The notes: generated by a model not told the origin, from the sequence alone. Shown: positions 50,474 through 61,100, numbered from the stretch's first letter. The stretch: DNA of 64,000 bases from an uncultured Pseudomonadales bacterium (GCA_943788835.1 CALSRU010000012.1:62001-126000), one strand, 5' to 3'. Made by a program: numbers and translations.

Positions 50474-52744
50474 ATGTTCAATAAAAAAATGGTTTGTCGG
50501 GCTTTAGCCCTGGCAATACCTGCGGGCTTGGTGTTTCAAGTTCCTGTTGCAGGGGCTGCCGACCTTGAAGAGGTGGTCGTGACAGCGCAAAAGCGCGAGC
50601 AAAAACTCAGTGATGTGCCAATTGCTGTGTCGGTTCTGGGAGCCGACCAAATTGATGCGGCTTTTGCCAATAATATCGAGTCGTTGCAGGCCTATGTTCC
50701 TTCAGTGAGCTTTCGAACGGGTAATACAACGCGAAACTCAGCCTTAACCGTGCGCGGAATTGGCACCATTTCTTTCAGTGTGGCTGCCGAGCCTAGCGTT
50801 TCAACCGTGGTTGATAATGTCGTGCTGGGCCGTTCTGGCCAAGCGTTCGGCGATTTGTATGATTTGGAGCGCGTCGAAGTGTTGCGTGGTCCTCAAGGTA
50901 CGCTATTTGGTAAAAATGCCTCGGCTGGCGTGGTTAATATGGTTACCAAAAAGCCAACAGAAGAATTTGAAGGCTACCTTGATTTATCGTTTTTTCAAGA
51001 TGATGAATATCGCGCTAAAGCACGCGTTTCAGGTAAGTTAACCGACCGAATTAACGCCAGCTTAACAGTCCTTGATGCTGAGTTTGATGGTTACATCGAT
51101 AACGTTTACAACAACGAAAAAATCAATGGTTACGATAAGCAGGGTGTTCGCGCCATGTTTGATATTGAGCTGAGCGACGATACGCAAGCGTTGGTGATTT
51201 ATGAAGACTACAGTGCCGATAACGACTGTTGTGCCGATTTAGTAGCACGCACAACGAATGACTCACGACCACTAGACCCCGAGGTATTCGTCAGTGGTGC
51301 GGGCTTGGATCTAGACCAGCGCAAAGCGGATAATGACTTTACGACGCGCACTTTAGATTCAACGACTGCGCTCTCGGTACAGTTAACGAAGCAAATTGGC
51401 GATATGACATTAACATCCATCACTGCGCGCAGAACTTGGGAGAATACTGAGTTTCGTGAAGGTGATTTCACCTCGGAAAATGGTGACTTAGCATCGCCCG
51501 TTGACTTTAGCACCGTAGGCTTTCAGCTGCACGATGTAGGTCCTCAAGAGTGGCGCCAATTCTCGCAAGAAGTTCGTTTGGCCTCGAATGGCGACGAATT
51601 TTTTGATTGGCAAGTGGGTGCCTTCTATTGGGATATCGACTCGGCTCGTAATTTTACGCGTGATGCAAGTTGCCAAGTAACAGCCGACAATACTGCGATT
51701 GTTGATGCCGCGAATGCCGCAGACCCCAATCTAGGCTTAACCTGTTTGCAAAACGACATTGTCTCTGCCACGGCTTACATGAGCACTGAGTTTAGTAACT
51801 ATGCGGTGTTTGGTGATGGTAGCCTGGATTTGACGGATGCCTTAACGGTACTGTTTGGTTTGCGTTACACCGACGATGAAGTGAGCTTTAAGCACAACCG
51901 TGTTAATAACGACGAATTTGGCCGTCGCGGTGTAGGCGTGAGAGAAGCTGCGTTAAATACTGATTTTGAAGGCTCGACTGATGACACGAATCTATCAGGA
52001 AAAATTGGCGCGCAATTGCGTCTGAGCCCGCAAAATATGGTCTATGCGACTTACTCTACTGGCTATAAAGGCCCTGCATTCAATGTTTTTTATAACATGA
52101 GCGCGAATGATATCAATCCAATTGACGCTGAAGAATCCAAGTCAGCTGAGCTGGGTTATAAATTCACGGGTGATAGCGTATTCTTGAGTGTAGCGCTTTA
52201 TCAAACTGATATTGATGACTTCCAGGCTAATGATTTCGATGCATCCGATGGCACCACGACGACCGGCTTCACTAACGGTGGCGATGTTGAGACACAAGGT
52301 GTTGAAGTGGACTTTCAGTGGCGCGCAACCGAGCAACTGAGTCTGATGGGTGGCTTGGCTGTATCTGACGCTGAGACTACGCTGGGCGATGATCTGCCTT
52401 TTGCCCCCGACACCAAGTACACGTTAGCGGGTGTTTATGACATTCCATTAGATAGTGGTGCGGCGTTCGTTGTGAATGCGTCATACGTTTTCACCGATGA
52501 GCAGTTGTCGGGTAATATCGGTCAAAACGGGCAAACCAACCCCGAGGTATTGCTACCTGATTATGAAATCGTTAATGCCAGCGTGACGTACCACGCTCCG
52601 AATGATCAATATCGGGTGTCTTTGATCGGTAAGAACTTAACCGATGACTCTTATGCCACTACTTACAGCGGTGATGGCTTCAGATATCAAATTCCACGTG
52701 ATGCAGACCGATATTTTGGTGCGAACTTCCGCTTTAACTTCTAA
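50474..52744 (+). CDS. TonB-dependent receptor
   Basis: DLEEVVVTAQKREQKLSDVPIAVSVL TonB box/plug; LRGPQGTLFGKNASAGVVN; C-terminal YFGANFRFNF. Confidence 0.95.
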   Translation: MFNKKMVCRALALAIPAGLVFQVPVAGAADLEEVVVTAQKREQKLSDVPIAVSVLGADQIDAAFANNIESLQAYVPSVSFRTGNTTRNSALTVRGIGTISFSVAAEPSVSTVVDNVVLGRSGQAFGDLYDLERVEVLRGPQGTLFGKNASAGVVNMVTKKPTEEFEGYLDLSFFQDDEYRAKARVSGKLTDRINASLTVLDAEFDGYIDNVYNNEKINGYDKQGVRAMFDIELSDDTQALVIYEDYSADNDCCADLVARTTNDSRPLDPEVFVSGAGLDLDQRKADNDFTTRTLDSTTALSVQLTKQIGDMTLTSITARRTWENTEFREGDFTSENGDLASPVDFSTVGFQLHDVGPQEWRQFSQEVRLASNGDEFFDWQVGAFYWDIDSARNFTRDASCQVTADNTAIVDAANAADPNLGLTCLQNDIVSATAYMSTEFSNYAVFGDGSLDLTDALTVLFGLRYTDDEVSFKHNRVNNDEFGRRGVGVREAALNTDFEGSTDDTNLSGKIGAQLRLSPQNMVYATYSTGYKGPAFNVFYNMSANDINPIDAEESKSAELGYKFTGDSVFLSVALYQTDIDDFQANDFDASDGTTTTGFTNGGDVETQGVEVDFQWRATEQLSLMGGLAVSDAETTLGDDLPFAPDTKYTLAGVYDIPLDSGAAFVVNASYVFTDEQLSGNIGQNGQTNPEVLLPDYEIVNASVTYHAPNDQYRVSLIGKNLTDDSYATTYSGDGFRYQIPRDADRYFGANFRFNF

Positions 52745-52995
52745 ATAGTTCAGCGCAAATTCGGCGCAAAGTAGTCGAGTAAAAGGGGGCGGAATTTCTG
52801 CCCCTTTTTCTTGCACGAAAGAATTTTGGTGCTTCTTTTTAGCGGCGATTAGCCGTAACATGGAAAATATTGAAGTGGTTTTTTAGTTTAAAAATCGATG
52901 TTGTCAGTGCAGGTACGCCGAGCAGTTAGCGTGGTTTGTTGTGATGGTTTGGTCGATATAACCAAAAGCTTGAAGGGTATTCTTAGGGTCGCATT

Positions 52996-53715
52996 ATGTC
53001 TTCAATGGCAAATTTCCAGCCTCTGTATAAGCAAGTGTATGAGTTGCTGACTGCGCGTTTAGTGTCAGGGCAGTGGAAGGCTTCCGCCCCTATTCCAAGT
53101 GAAATGGCGCTCGCAAAAGAGTTGGGCGTCAGTCAGGGCACTGTGCGCAAGGCACTCAACCAAATGGTGGCTGAACAATTGCTCGAGCGCCAGCAGGGCA
53201 AAGGCACTTTTGTTGCGGAGCATACGCAGGAAAGCTCATTGTTCCGTTTTTTCAGATTGCGTGAGCCGCATGGCGAAAGCCTTATCCCTCGAACTCAAGT
53301 GCTTTCTTCTTTGCGTCGCGCGGCCAAGAAAAACGAGCGTGAGATTTTTTCTTTAGATTCCAATGAGCAGGTCGTAGAGTTACGACGTCTGCGTTTTTTA
53401 AAAGACACTCCAATTATTTGCGAGAAAGTGATTCAGCCGTTGTCGATTTTCCCCGACATTGATAAAGAACCACAGTTGCCTAATTCTCTTTATACACTGT
53501 ACCAAGAAAAATACGGGATTAGTATTGTTTCGGTAAACGATGAGTTGCGTGCGCATACATTGCCTTCCGAGTTTGCCGAACTTTTGGAGCTGCCCGTGGG
53601 CGCGCCGGTTTTGGCCGTAGAGCGAGCAAGCAAGCATATTGATGGTCGAGTGGTAGAGTTAAGTTATGCTTATTGCAACACCGAGCGTTTTGTTTACTCG
53701 GTTCAGCATAAGTAG
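52996..53715 (+). CDS. GntR family transcriptional regulator (HutC/UTRA type)
   Basis: PLYKQVYELLTARLVSGQWKASAPIPSEMALAKELGVSQGTVRKALNQMVAEQLLERQQGKGTFV. Confidence 0.92.
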   Translation: MSSMANFQPLYKQVYELLTARLVSGQWKASAPIPSEMALAKELGVSQGTVRKALNQMVAEQLLERQQGKGTFVAEHTQESSLFRFFRLREPHGESLIPRTQVLSSLRRAAKKNEREIFSLDSNEQVVELRRLRFLKDTPIICEKVIQPLSIFPDIDKEPQLPNSLYTLYQEKYGISIVSVNDELRAHTLPSEFAELLELPVGAPVLAVERASKHIDGRVVELSYAYCNTERFVYSVQHK

Positions 53716-54071
53716 AGCATATTGGTCGCTGTACTTGTCTAGTATTGGTATTAACTAGCCCCTTCCTTGTTTTCCGCAGAGGTGACTACAGTTACCGTAT
53801 GACCTTTTTTATTCTGGTACGCTAGAAAAGTCGAATGTAAAGCACCAGCCTTTTAATAGTGGGCGATTCTGGTAATCAGCCATAGCATTTTTAGTTTGTC
53901 GTCGAATGACTAACCGATTAGGGCGTTACTTATTTGCTTTTTCTACAGCGTGATTTTTTAACGTTAGGCAACGCCTTATGATTTTTTAAAACAGGCAGCT
54001 TACAGTTGACTTAAGAGATGATATTGGTCAAGTACAATTTTTTCTGCTGGTAAGTCCTTAGAGGATGAGAA

Positions 54072-54674
54072 ATGAATTTTGATGTTGCAGAATTAGAACC
54101 ACAACAAAAATATCGTCTGCTCAATGGCGGTGTCACGCCAAGGCCTATTGCATGGGTCAGTACCACCTCTAAAAAAGGAGTAGCCAACTTGGCGCCATAT
54201 TCTTTCTTTACAGTGGCAAGCTGTAATCCGCCTGTGCTCCTCTACACACAGGTAGCGCAAAGAAATGGCATAGATAAAGATACCTTGCAAAACTTGAGAG
54301 AGACTGGCGAGTGCGTGGTTAATATTGTTAATGCAGATATGTTAGAGAAAATGAATATGACTAGCGCAGCCCTTCAGCTCGATGAAAGTGAGTTTGAATT
54401 TGCCCAAGTAGAGCAGAGCAGTAGTTGCAAAGTGGCTCCCTTTTCTGTGAGGCAGGCGCCTATTCGTTATGAGTGTACGTTGCGAGAGATAATGCTGTTG
54501 AGTGAATTGCCTGCAGGTGGCACCGTTGTGTTGTTAGATGTGAAATCGATCTATGTTCAAGATGAGCTGTATGATGATGGGCTGATTAATCAAAATTTGA
54601 TTGATTCGGTAGGGCGTATGGGTGGCGATGCCTACAGCTTTACGTCAAGCCTCGAGGAGCTTAAGCGCCCTTGA
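54072..54674 (+). CDS. Flavin reductase-like FMN-binding split-barrel protein
   Basis: GGVTPRPIAWVSTTSKKGVANLAPYSFFTVASCNPPVLLY. Confidence 0.85.
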   Translation: MNFDVAELEPQQKYRLLNGGVTPRPIAWVSTTSKKGVANLAPYSFFTVASCNPPVLLYTQVAQRNGIDKDTLQNLRETGECVVNIVNADMLEKMNMTSAALQLDESEFEFAQVEQSSSCKVAPFSVRQAPIRYECTLREIMLLSELPAGGTVVLLDVKSIYVQDELYDDGLINQNLIDSVGRMGGDAYSFTSSLEELKRP

Positions 54675-54844
54675 TCAGCTGGTGTAGTTGTGAATAACGA
54701 TAGGCACTCCTGCGCCGCGATTTTTCTGTAAAGTTTAAATCCTTCGTCAATTGGCTGTTCGTCTTATTTTTATTCGTTTGTGCTGGATGGCGAGTCGCGG
54801 CCAGCAGTAGTTGCCTTATAGGTGTCCGCTTCGCTGTGCTAGGA

Positions 54845-55507
54845 TTAGGCCGCTATTTTTTTTCGAGTAACCATACATCCCACTAATCCGCAAGCCATCA
54901 GGCTGAGTATGCCGGGCTCAGGGACGTTAGCCGTTACGCTTACTGAGTCTATAAAGTTGCCTACCGTGCCGGATTTAGGCTTCATTGAAGTGAATTGCAA
55001 GGTGGTTTTATCGCCTGTACCGACGAAAGTGTTTGAAAATAAACTCCAGCTACCTTTTACGTGATCCTTCTGTACCGTATTAAAAATCGTACTGTCCGCG
55101 GTAAAGAGTTCAAATCGAAATTTTTCTTTATTATTCTTGCGTGCGCGATAGGCAAAGCTAACCGTGTATTCTTGATTTTCTACCGTCTCAAACTCTTGGA
55201 AGATAGAAAAAGGGCCGCCGTGGTTAGGATGGGAATTAAGCTCACCATGCTGAACGCCGCTGTGTGACCCGACGCCGTTAAAGCCTGTCCTCCAAATTTC
55301 TATATTATCTCCGCCCCAGCTGTGACCTTGTTCGGCGGCAAAGTAGTTCCAGCGCGACGAGCATGAGCGGCCGCCGTTGTTCGATGTAACATCGCCGCAA
55401 TTACTGATGTCGGGAGACTCGAAGCCACCCCCAATAATTAGGTTGGCTTGAGCGTTACTTGAAATTGCTAGTAAGGCGATCAATAGACCGATTGACTGTT
55501 TACTCAT
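54845..55507 (-). CDS. PEP-CTERM protein with DUF642-like domain
   Basis: Signal peptide; NLIIGGGFESPDI...; C-terminal VPEPGILSLMACGLVGCMVTRKK. Confidence 0.8.
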   Translation of the reverse strand: MSKQSIGLLIALLAISSNAQANLIIGGGFESPDISNCGDVTSNNGGRSCSSRWNYFAAEQGHSWGGDNIEIWRTGFNGVGSHSGVQHGELNSHPNHGGPFSIFQEFETVENQEYTVSFAYRARKNNKEKFRFELFTADSTIFNTVQKDHVKGSWSLFSNTFVGTGDKTTLQFTSMKPKSGTVGNFIDSVSVTANVPEPGILSLMACGLVGCMVTRKKIAA

Positions 55508-55881
55508 GACTGTGTGAGATCTCTGCTGTCTAAGTTTGAGGCCATTTTGGCTGCGCGAAATTATAGACGAAATAATAATCAATTACTATGCCATAATTGA
55601 TACACACTTGTTTTTAAATAGCTTTTGCTGCGGCTGAGCAGTTCCTTCGATCGCCAACTGTAATTTTTTTCGACACTTGTCCGTAAGGAAGGGTCGGACG
55701 CATGGTTCTTGCCGATTAAGCGGCTGCACCAGCGTTGCAGTCACGGCCTATATTTTTATCGCTTTTAACGGACTTCTTGCCCCATTATAATTGTCCGGCA
55801 GTCATGGATGGGTCTAGTCTATCCTGTCGTCCAATGGTCATTCTAGTTCCTTATAACAAATAAGATAGGTGTTCTCTCGAC

Positions 55882-58800
55882 ATGTCATCTAGTCACTCAG
55901 CGCCGCGCTATCCTCACTACACCAACTCTGTTTTGCGTTTTGCAGGCTGGGCGCGCCTCAGTGTGCTGGCTGCAATTCTTGCCGTTAGTGGCTTGTTTGC
56001 AGTGAATGCTCAGGCTTATGACGTTGAACAGGGTAGCATCGGCAATCAGGTTTTTATTCTGCTGATGAATGAAAACCCATCGGCTTCTTTTGAGTCCATT
56101 AGCTTATCTAGTGATGCAACGGGCATGGTTGACACGGCAGTGGCTAGCATTGTGCCCAGCTCCGTGGCAATCGGTGGAAGTGCGCTAGCCGCCATTGATT
56201 TCGACATCAGTCAATATGCGCCGGTTGGCACACAGGATGACTTAGTGATTACCGCTTCGGGCTTGGCAGGGGGGCTGCCCGTTGATGTGGTGGTGACGAT
56301 CCCATTAACTCTGGTCTCAAGCGCAGCCTCGGCGCAAGGGTTTTTTGGTGCTACGGTGCCGAGTCCTGATCCGGGTGGCGTGGATACCGATGGCGACGGC
56401 GTGAGTGACGCGCTCGAAATTTCCTATGGCTCTAACCCCAACAATGCGCAGTGGCTGCCGGGTTTAGTGGTTGAAGAGAACGTGCCCTTACTGGGTGTGA
56501 TGGGCGCCATTGTGTTGGCGGCCCTATTTTTAGGTGCGGGATCATCGGCTGCACGACGTCACAGGATGAGCGTATTGGCATTGGCAGTTGTAATGCTGTT
56601 GCCGCTCAACATGTTGGCAGGCTCGGCTACGCGCATCCAAGTGGTTGCGTCTATTCCCATTCCGCCACCTCCGCCACCACCTCCGCCAGAGCCTGAGTTG
56701 CTTTCGGCTACGGCCACGTCAAGTACCAATGAAACGCCTGCTACATTAGCCTCCTATGCCGTGGACAGCAACATGGCCACACGTTGGAGCTCACAATTCA
56801 GTGATGCTCAGTGGCTCACGCTTGATTTAGGCACGGCATACTCATTGTCAGAAGTCATTATTCATTGGGAGGCAGCCAACGCTGCCACTTACGAAATGCA
56901 GGGTTCAAACGACAATAGCAGCTGGACCACAATGGCCAGTGAATCGGGCGGCACCTTTGGGAATCGAACCGACACAGTCGCATTAGCGGGTAGCTATCGT
57001 TACGTGCGCATGCAAGGACTAACGCGCTCTAGTGTTTATGGTTATTCTATTTTTGAAATAGAGGTCTGGGGCGTACCTGCGGCCGATGAAGATGGCGACG
57101 GTGTTGATGATTTGGTTGATCAATGTGCAGGCACTCCAGCCGGCACGGCGGTAGCGGCTAATGGCTGTCCCGATTCGGATGGCGATGGCGTGAATGATGG
57201 CATTGATCAATGCCCCAGCACGCCGTTTGGTACGCTGGTGGATGCAACGGGTTGCGTGATTGTAGATAGTGACAATGACGGTGTGCCCGATAACACGCCC
57301 GACTTATGCCCGAATACGCCGCCAGGCGCTAACGTGAACGGTTTTGGTTGTACCATCGTGATTCCCGTGAACGAAGTAGCTTCTATTAACGACATTTTGG
57401 TCGGTGGCTCGGGCTCATCGCAGCCAGGCTTTACGCTTTATGTTTGGGATAATGATCCAACGAACGGTGGCGTTAGCAACTGTAATGGAGGTTGCGCAAC
57501 AAGCTGGCCGCCGCTGCTAGTGACCGACGGCGTTGCCTCTGGCGTGGCCGACTTGGCAATTATTACGCGCAGTGATGGCACCGAGCAGGTTACTTATGCG
57601 GGGCGTCCGTTATATTTCTTTATTAACGATAATGCGGTGGGCGATACGAATGGTGATTCCCCAACGGGCACGTGGCATAAAGTGGATTATTCGCAGCTCT
57701 ACGCACCGCTGTTTGATAACACCTCGGTACTTGAGCCCGATACTCAGTTTGAAACCGCTGACGCGCTAGTCACGCGCTGGTCCGATCGCCCGCGCACGCG
57801 TCATGCGCGTGAAGACCAATTCCAGTCTTACGATCATTATGTGAAGTTCTATTTTGAAGACCGCTCGACCAATATTGAAATTGTTGATTATGTTGCAAAA
57901 GGCGGCACTAGCATAGAAATGAACGTTCGAACTATTTGGCCACTTAACTCCATTGAAGCGGAAAATCGCTGGTGGTATGCAGGCCCGAGCGCTACCTATC
58001 ACTGGAATAGCATTATGGATTACATGGGTAGTGAGGTTATTGATGGCACTACTTACTATCACTACCAAAAAACCGGTGACTTTTACCGCAATGCGAACAA
58101 CCGCGGTATTCAAATGGGTGACCGTTTAGAATTTGAAGTGAGTCAGTTCAGTGCGCCGGGTATTCCAAACGGTCAGCTCAATTATTATGGCACCGTCTTC
58201 CTTTATATAGTGGGTGAAGGTATCGTGCCTTGGTATGCTAAAACGGGGGACGAGGCCAGCGAGAAAATTCCTGAAGAGTATTGGCTGGGTGGCAAGACCA
58301 GTACTCACTACCAGTACTCCGATGAGCCTAACGACCATTTTCTGCAGATGGCCACGAATTTGGGTTACGATAACGGACAAACGTTCTTGTTAGGCCGTCG
58401 TGTGCACCATTCCTCTTTTGTTAGTGGTGCTCATGATGAAGATCCGGACAATGGTGTCCTCCCATCAAATGCAGGCTTAACAGGGCCGCGTTACATTAAC
58501 GAGCGATGTTCGGATTGTCATGAGCGCAACGGAGGCGCTTCAGTGGTGGGTAATGGCGAGTTACTCGATCGCTGGGTCTTTAAGGTAGGTGATGCCAACG
58601 GCAACCCACATCCCGATTTGGGTAGTGTGCTGCAGCCTAAAGGCAGTGCCAGTGAGGGCAGTGTTTCAATCGCGTCCTGGACCGAGAGCAATGGGCTGCG
58701 GTCACCTAACTATCAGTTTGGTGGTGTTACGCCTGATACCTTCTCGGCACGCATTGCACCGCGGTTGGTGGGTTTAGGTTTGTTAGAGGCAATTGTTGAA

Positions 58801-59589
58801 GCTGATATTGAAGCCTTGGCCGACCCTGCAGATCTTAACGGCGACGGTATTTCTGGTCGCGTGAATGTGGTAACTGATGCACTCACCGGTGAAAATCGCA
58901 TCGGTCGATTTGGCTGGAAAGCAGCTCAGCCTAATGTAAGACATCAAGCAGCATCAGCGCTTAATACAGACATCGGCGTGCGCACTTCTATGTTCCCTAG
59001 TTTAGATTGTGGTTCTGCACAAACTAACTGTAATGGTAGTGCTCCACTCATGCCCGAGGAGAATTTAGATACGCTTACTTTGTATCTCTCTGCACTGGGT
59101 GTTCGTCCGCAGCGTGTTTGGAAAGATGGCGTAGAAGATCAAGATGTACTGCAAGGGAGAGAGTTATTTAGAAATATTGGCTGTGTTGGTTGTCACACTG
59201 AAACCTTCCAAACAAGTGAATTTCATCCTTTGGCTGAAGTGCGTGACCAAACAATACACCCCTATAGTGACATGTTATTGCATGACATGGGTCCCGGGCT
59301 TGCTGATACTTTAAGCGAAGGCACAGCCACGGGTTCTGAATGGCGTACCACACCATTGTGGGGATTGGGTTTAGCGGCCTGTGTGACAGGTGGTGTGGTT
59401 AATCCATCGGGAGCCGAGGGCGGCGAGATCTGCACGCCTCATCATGCTTATCTACACGATGGAAGAGCGCGCTCTATTGAAGAAGCTATTTTGTGGCACG
59501 GTGGGGAAGGGCAGGCAGCCAATAATGCTTACCAAGGTTTGCCAACGTCCGATCAGCAATTAGTCTTGCGCTTCTTAGAATCTTTGTAA
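55882..59589 (+). CDS. Multidomain di-heme oxidoreductase with mid-protein sorting-like segment, discoidin-like, TSP3-like and Lipoprotein_15-like regions
   Basis: Two CxxCH motifs (CSDCH, CVGCH); DxDxDGxxD repeats; VPLLGVMGAIVLAALFLGAGSSAARR in the N-terminal third; TLYVWDNDP...CNGGCATSWPPLL segment. Confidence 0.8.
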   Translation: MSSSHSAPRYPHYTNSVLRFAGWARLSVLAAILAVSGLFAVNAQAYDVEQGSIGNQVFILLMNENPSASFESISLSSDATGMVDTAVASIVPSSVAIGGSALAAIDFDISQYAPVGTQDDLVITASGLAGGLPVDVVVTIPLTLVSSAASAQGFFGATVPSPDPGGVDTDGDGVSDALEISYGSNPNNAQWLPGLVVEENVPLLGVMGAIVLAALFLGAGSSAARRHRMSVLALAVVMLLPLNMLAGSATRIQVVASIPIPPPPPPPPPEPELLSATATSSTNETPATLASYAVDSNMATRWSSQFSDAQWLTLDLGTAYSLSEVIIHWEAANAATYEMQGSNDNSSWTTMASESGGTFGNRTDTVALAGSYRYVRMQGLTRSSVYGYSIFEIEVWGVPAADEDGDGVDDLVDQCAGTPAGTAVAANGCPDSDGDGVNDGIDQCPSTPFGTLVDATGCVIVDSDNDGVPDNTPDLCPNTPPGANVNGFGCTIVIPVNEVASINDILVGGSGSSQPGFTLYVWDNDPTNGGVSNCNGGCATSWPPLLVTDGVASGVADLAIITRSDGTEQVTYAGRPLYFFINDNAVGDTNGDSPTGTWHKVDYSQLYAPLFDNTSVLEPDTQFETADALVTRWSDRPRTRHAREDQFQSYDHYVKFYFEDRSTNIEIVDYVAKGGTSIEMNVRTIWPLNSIEAENRWWYAGPSATYHWNSIMDYMGSEVIDGTTYYHYQKTGDFYRNANNRGIQMGDRLEFEVSQFSAPGIPNGQLNYYGTVFLYIVGEGIVPWYAKTGDEASEKIPEEYWLGGKTSTHYQYSDEPNDHFLQMATNLGYDNGQTFLLGRRVHHSSFVSGAHDEDPDNGVLPSNAGLTGPRYINERCSDCHERNGGASVVGNGELLDRWVFKVGDANGNPHPDLGSVLQPKGSASEGSVSIASWTESNGLRSPNYQFGGVTPDTFSARIAPRLVGLGLLEAIVEADIEALADPADLNGDGISGRVNVVTDALTGENRIGRFGWKAAQPNVRHQAASALNTDIGVRTSMFPSLDCGSAQTNCNGSAPLMPEENLDTLTLYLSALGVRPQRVWKDGVEDQDVLQGRELFRNIGCVGCHTETFQTSEFHPLAEVRDQTIHPYSDMLLHDMGPGLADTLSEGTATGSEWRTTPLWGLGLAACVTGGVVNPSGAEGGEICTPHHAYLHDGRARSIEEAILWHGGEGQAANNAYQGLPTSDQQLVLRFLESL

Positions 59590-59616
59590 GTTAAGGCGCG
59601 GCATGTAAAAACTAAA

Positions 59617-59646
59617 AAGCCCCGACTTCAATCGGGGCTTTTTAGT
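59617..59646 (+). terminator. Rho-independent terminator
   Basis: aaAAAGCCCCGActtcaaTCGGGGCTTTtta. Confidence 0.88.
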
Positions 59647-59688
59647 TTGATCTGCAGCTCAATGGTTATGAAAAGTAGTCAGGCAGCA

Positions 59689-60759
59689 TTAAAGTCCATT
59701 GCTAGTGCGAATAATTTCATTTGTGCCGGCTGGTAAAGAGAAAGCTACGCCGTCTTCACCTATGGTGTAGTCTGGAAAAATATCTTCAGCCCCATTTAAA
59801 AAGAGTGCCTTTTGTCCCGGTATGACTAACGGAGGCACAATGTGGTAGTACAGAAGATGTCCTACGCCGGCGTCTCGAGCAGTTTCGGCAGCGTCAATCG
59901 GGCTGGCATGATAGTCAAGAATGTCATGTGATATCTTAGCCAAAATTTTATTGCCACTTTTGCTTGCCGCTTCCCCCATCATCATCACAAGATTTGGCGC
60001 CAGCGCTTCATGAACTAACAAGTCGATGCCAGTGGCAAAGCGCTGAATGTTCTCCATTTTGGTTGTGTCGCCAGTAATCAGCAGCGATCGGCCCTTGTAG
60101 CTGAAGCGATAACCGACGGCAGGTTCAACAGGTGCATGATTGACGGCCAGCGCCTCCACTATTAGGCCGCCGCTGTCATAAACTGTCGTTAGCTCACCGA
60201 TAGCCGGTTCCGCAAAAGGCATGGCTAACATACCCGCGCCTGACAACGGTGCTACCATGTCGCCGTGATGGTCATTACGATAAGTGAAGTCTTGTGCATA
60301 CGCGCTATTGAGCCCATCAACAAGCCGCTCAACACCTTGTGGGCCGTACACCGGCAAAGGGCTAGGATTGTCACCGCCTGCCCAGCGAATCGTCGCCATC
60401 TCACCAAGGCCATCAATATGATCGGAGTGAAAGTGGGTCAGAAACACCCCTTGAATCGTGCCGGGCTGGTAGCCCATGCGGCCAAGATTGCGAACGCCAT
60501 CAGTCCCTGCATCGATTATAAATAGTCGCTTGCCCGCTACCACAGCTACGCATGGCCCGGAGGCGTTAGGTGCAGGCATGGGGCCGCCGGCACCACACAG
60601 AGCTAAGTGCAAACCATCTTCTAAACCAGCTACATAGTCAGCATTGATTCGTACTTCCAGCCCCCTCTCCATCAGGCGACTGACGATATTACTGCGTTGG
60701 CTGACAGCGATTATTCCAACGATCACGATAAACATAACCACAGCAAGTTTCTTATTCAT
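59689..60759 (-). CDS. Secreted/membrane-anchored MBL-fold metallo-hydrolase (RNase Z/arylsulfatase-like)
   Basis: N-terminal TM; LTHFHSDHIDGLGE metal motif; LLITGDTTKMENI. Confidence 0.85.
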   Translation of the reverse strand: MNKKLAVVMFIVIVGIIAVSQRSNIVSRLMERGLEVRINADYVAGLEDGLHLALCGAGGPMPAPNASGPCVAVVAGKRLFIIDAGTDGVRNLGRMGYQPGTIQGVFLTHFHSDHIDGLGEMATIRWAGGDNPSPLPVYGPQGVERLVDGLNSAYAQDFTYRNDHHGDMVAPLSGAGMLAMPFAEPAIGELTTVYDSGGLIVEALAVNHAPVEPAVGYRFSYKGRSLLITGDTTKMENIQRFATGIDLLVHEALAPNLVMMMGEAASKSGNKILAKISHDILDYHASPIDAAETARDAGVGHLLYYHIVPPLVIPGQKALFLNGAEDIFPDYTIGEDGVAFSLPAGTNEIIRTSNGL

Positions 60760-61100
60760 CTCAAATTCCTAGTTATATTTCGCCCCAATAAATCAATTAA
60801 GCGGAATATTATATTATGTCATTAGTTGTGTCATGGTTTTTTTCTAGAGGGCAGCGAGGGTAGTTGAAGCTTGATTGTTGTGCGCTGTTCTAAATCCTTC
60901 GAGAGCCGATGAGCTTGTTTTTCTTATCGGTAGCAATGTACACACTGGCTACCAGATCTGTTACGTGCTGTATCGAATGGGTAAGTCGCGCACCGGCCCA
61001 CAAAGTTTTAGGTAGGCTCTATCGTTATATCAGGATTTAAACGCGGTGTTACAGGAGGGAAAATTTTCTGATTTAACCAAGTATGTAATCTTTGAGAGAA

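Noticed and set aside
57766-58113. 115-aa minus-strand ORF inside the di-heme oxidoreductase
   Set aside because: Antisense shadow ORF.
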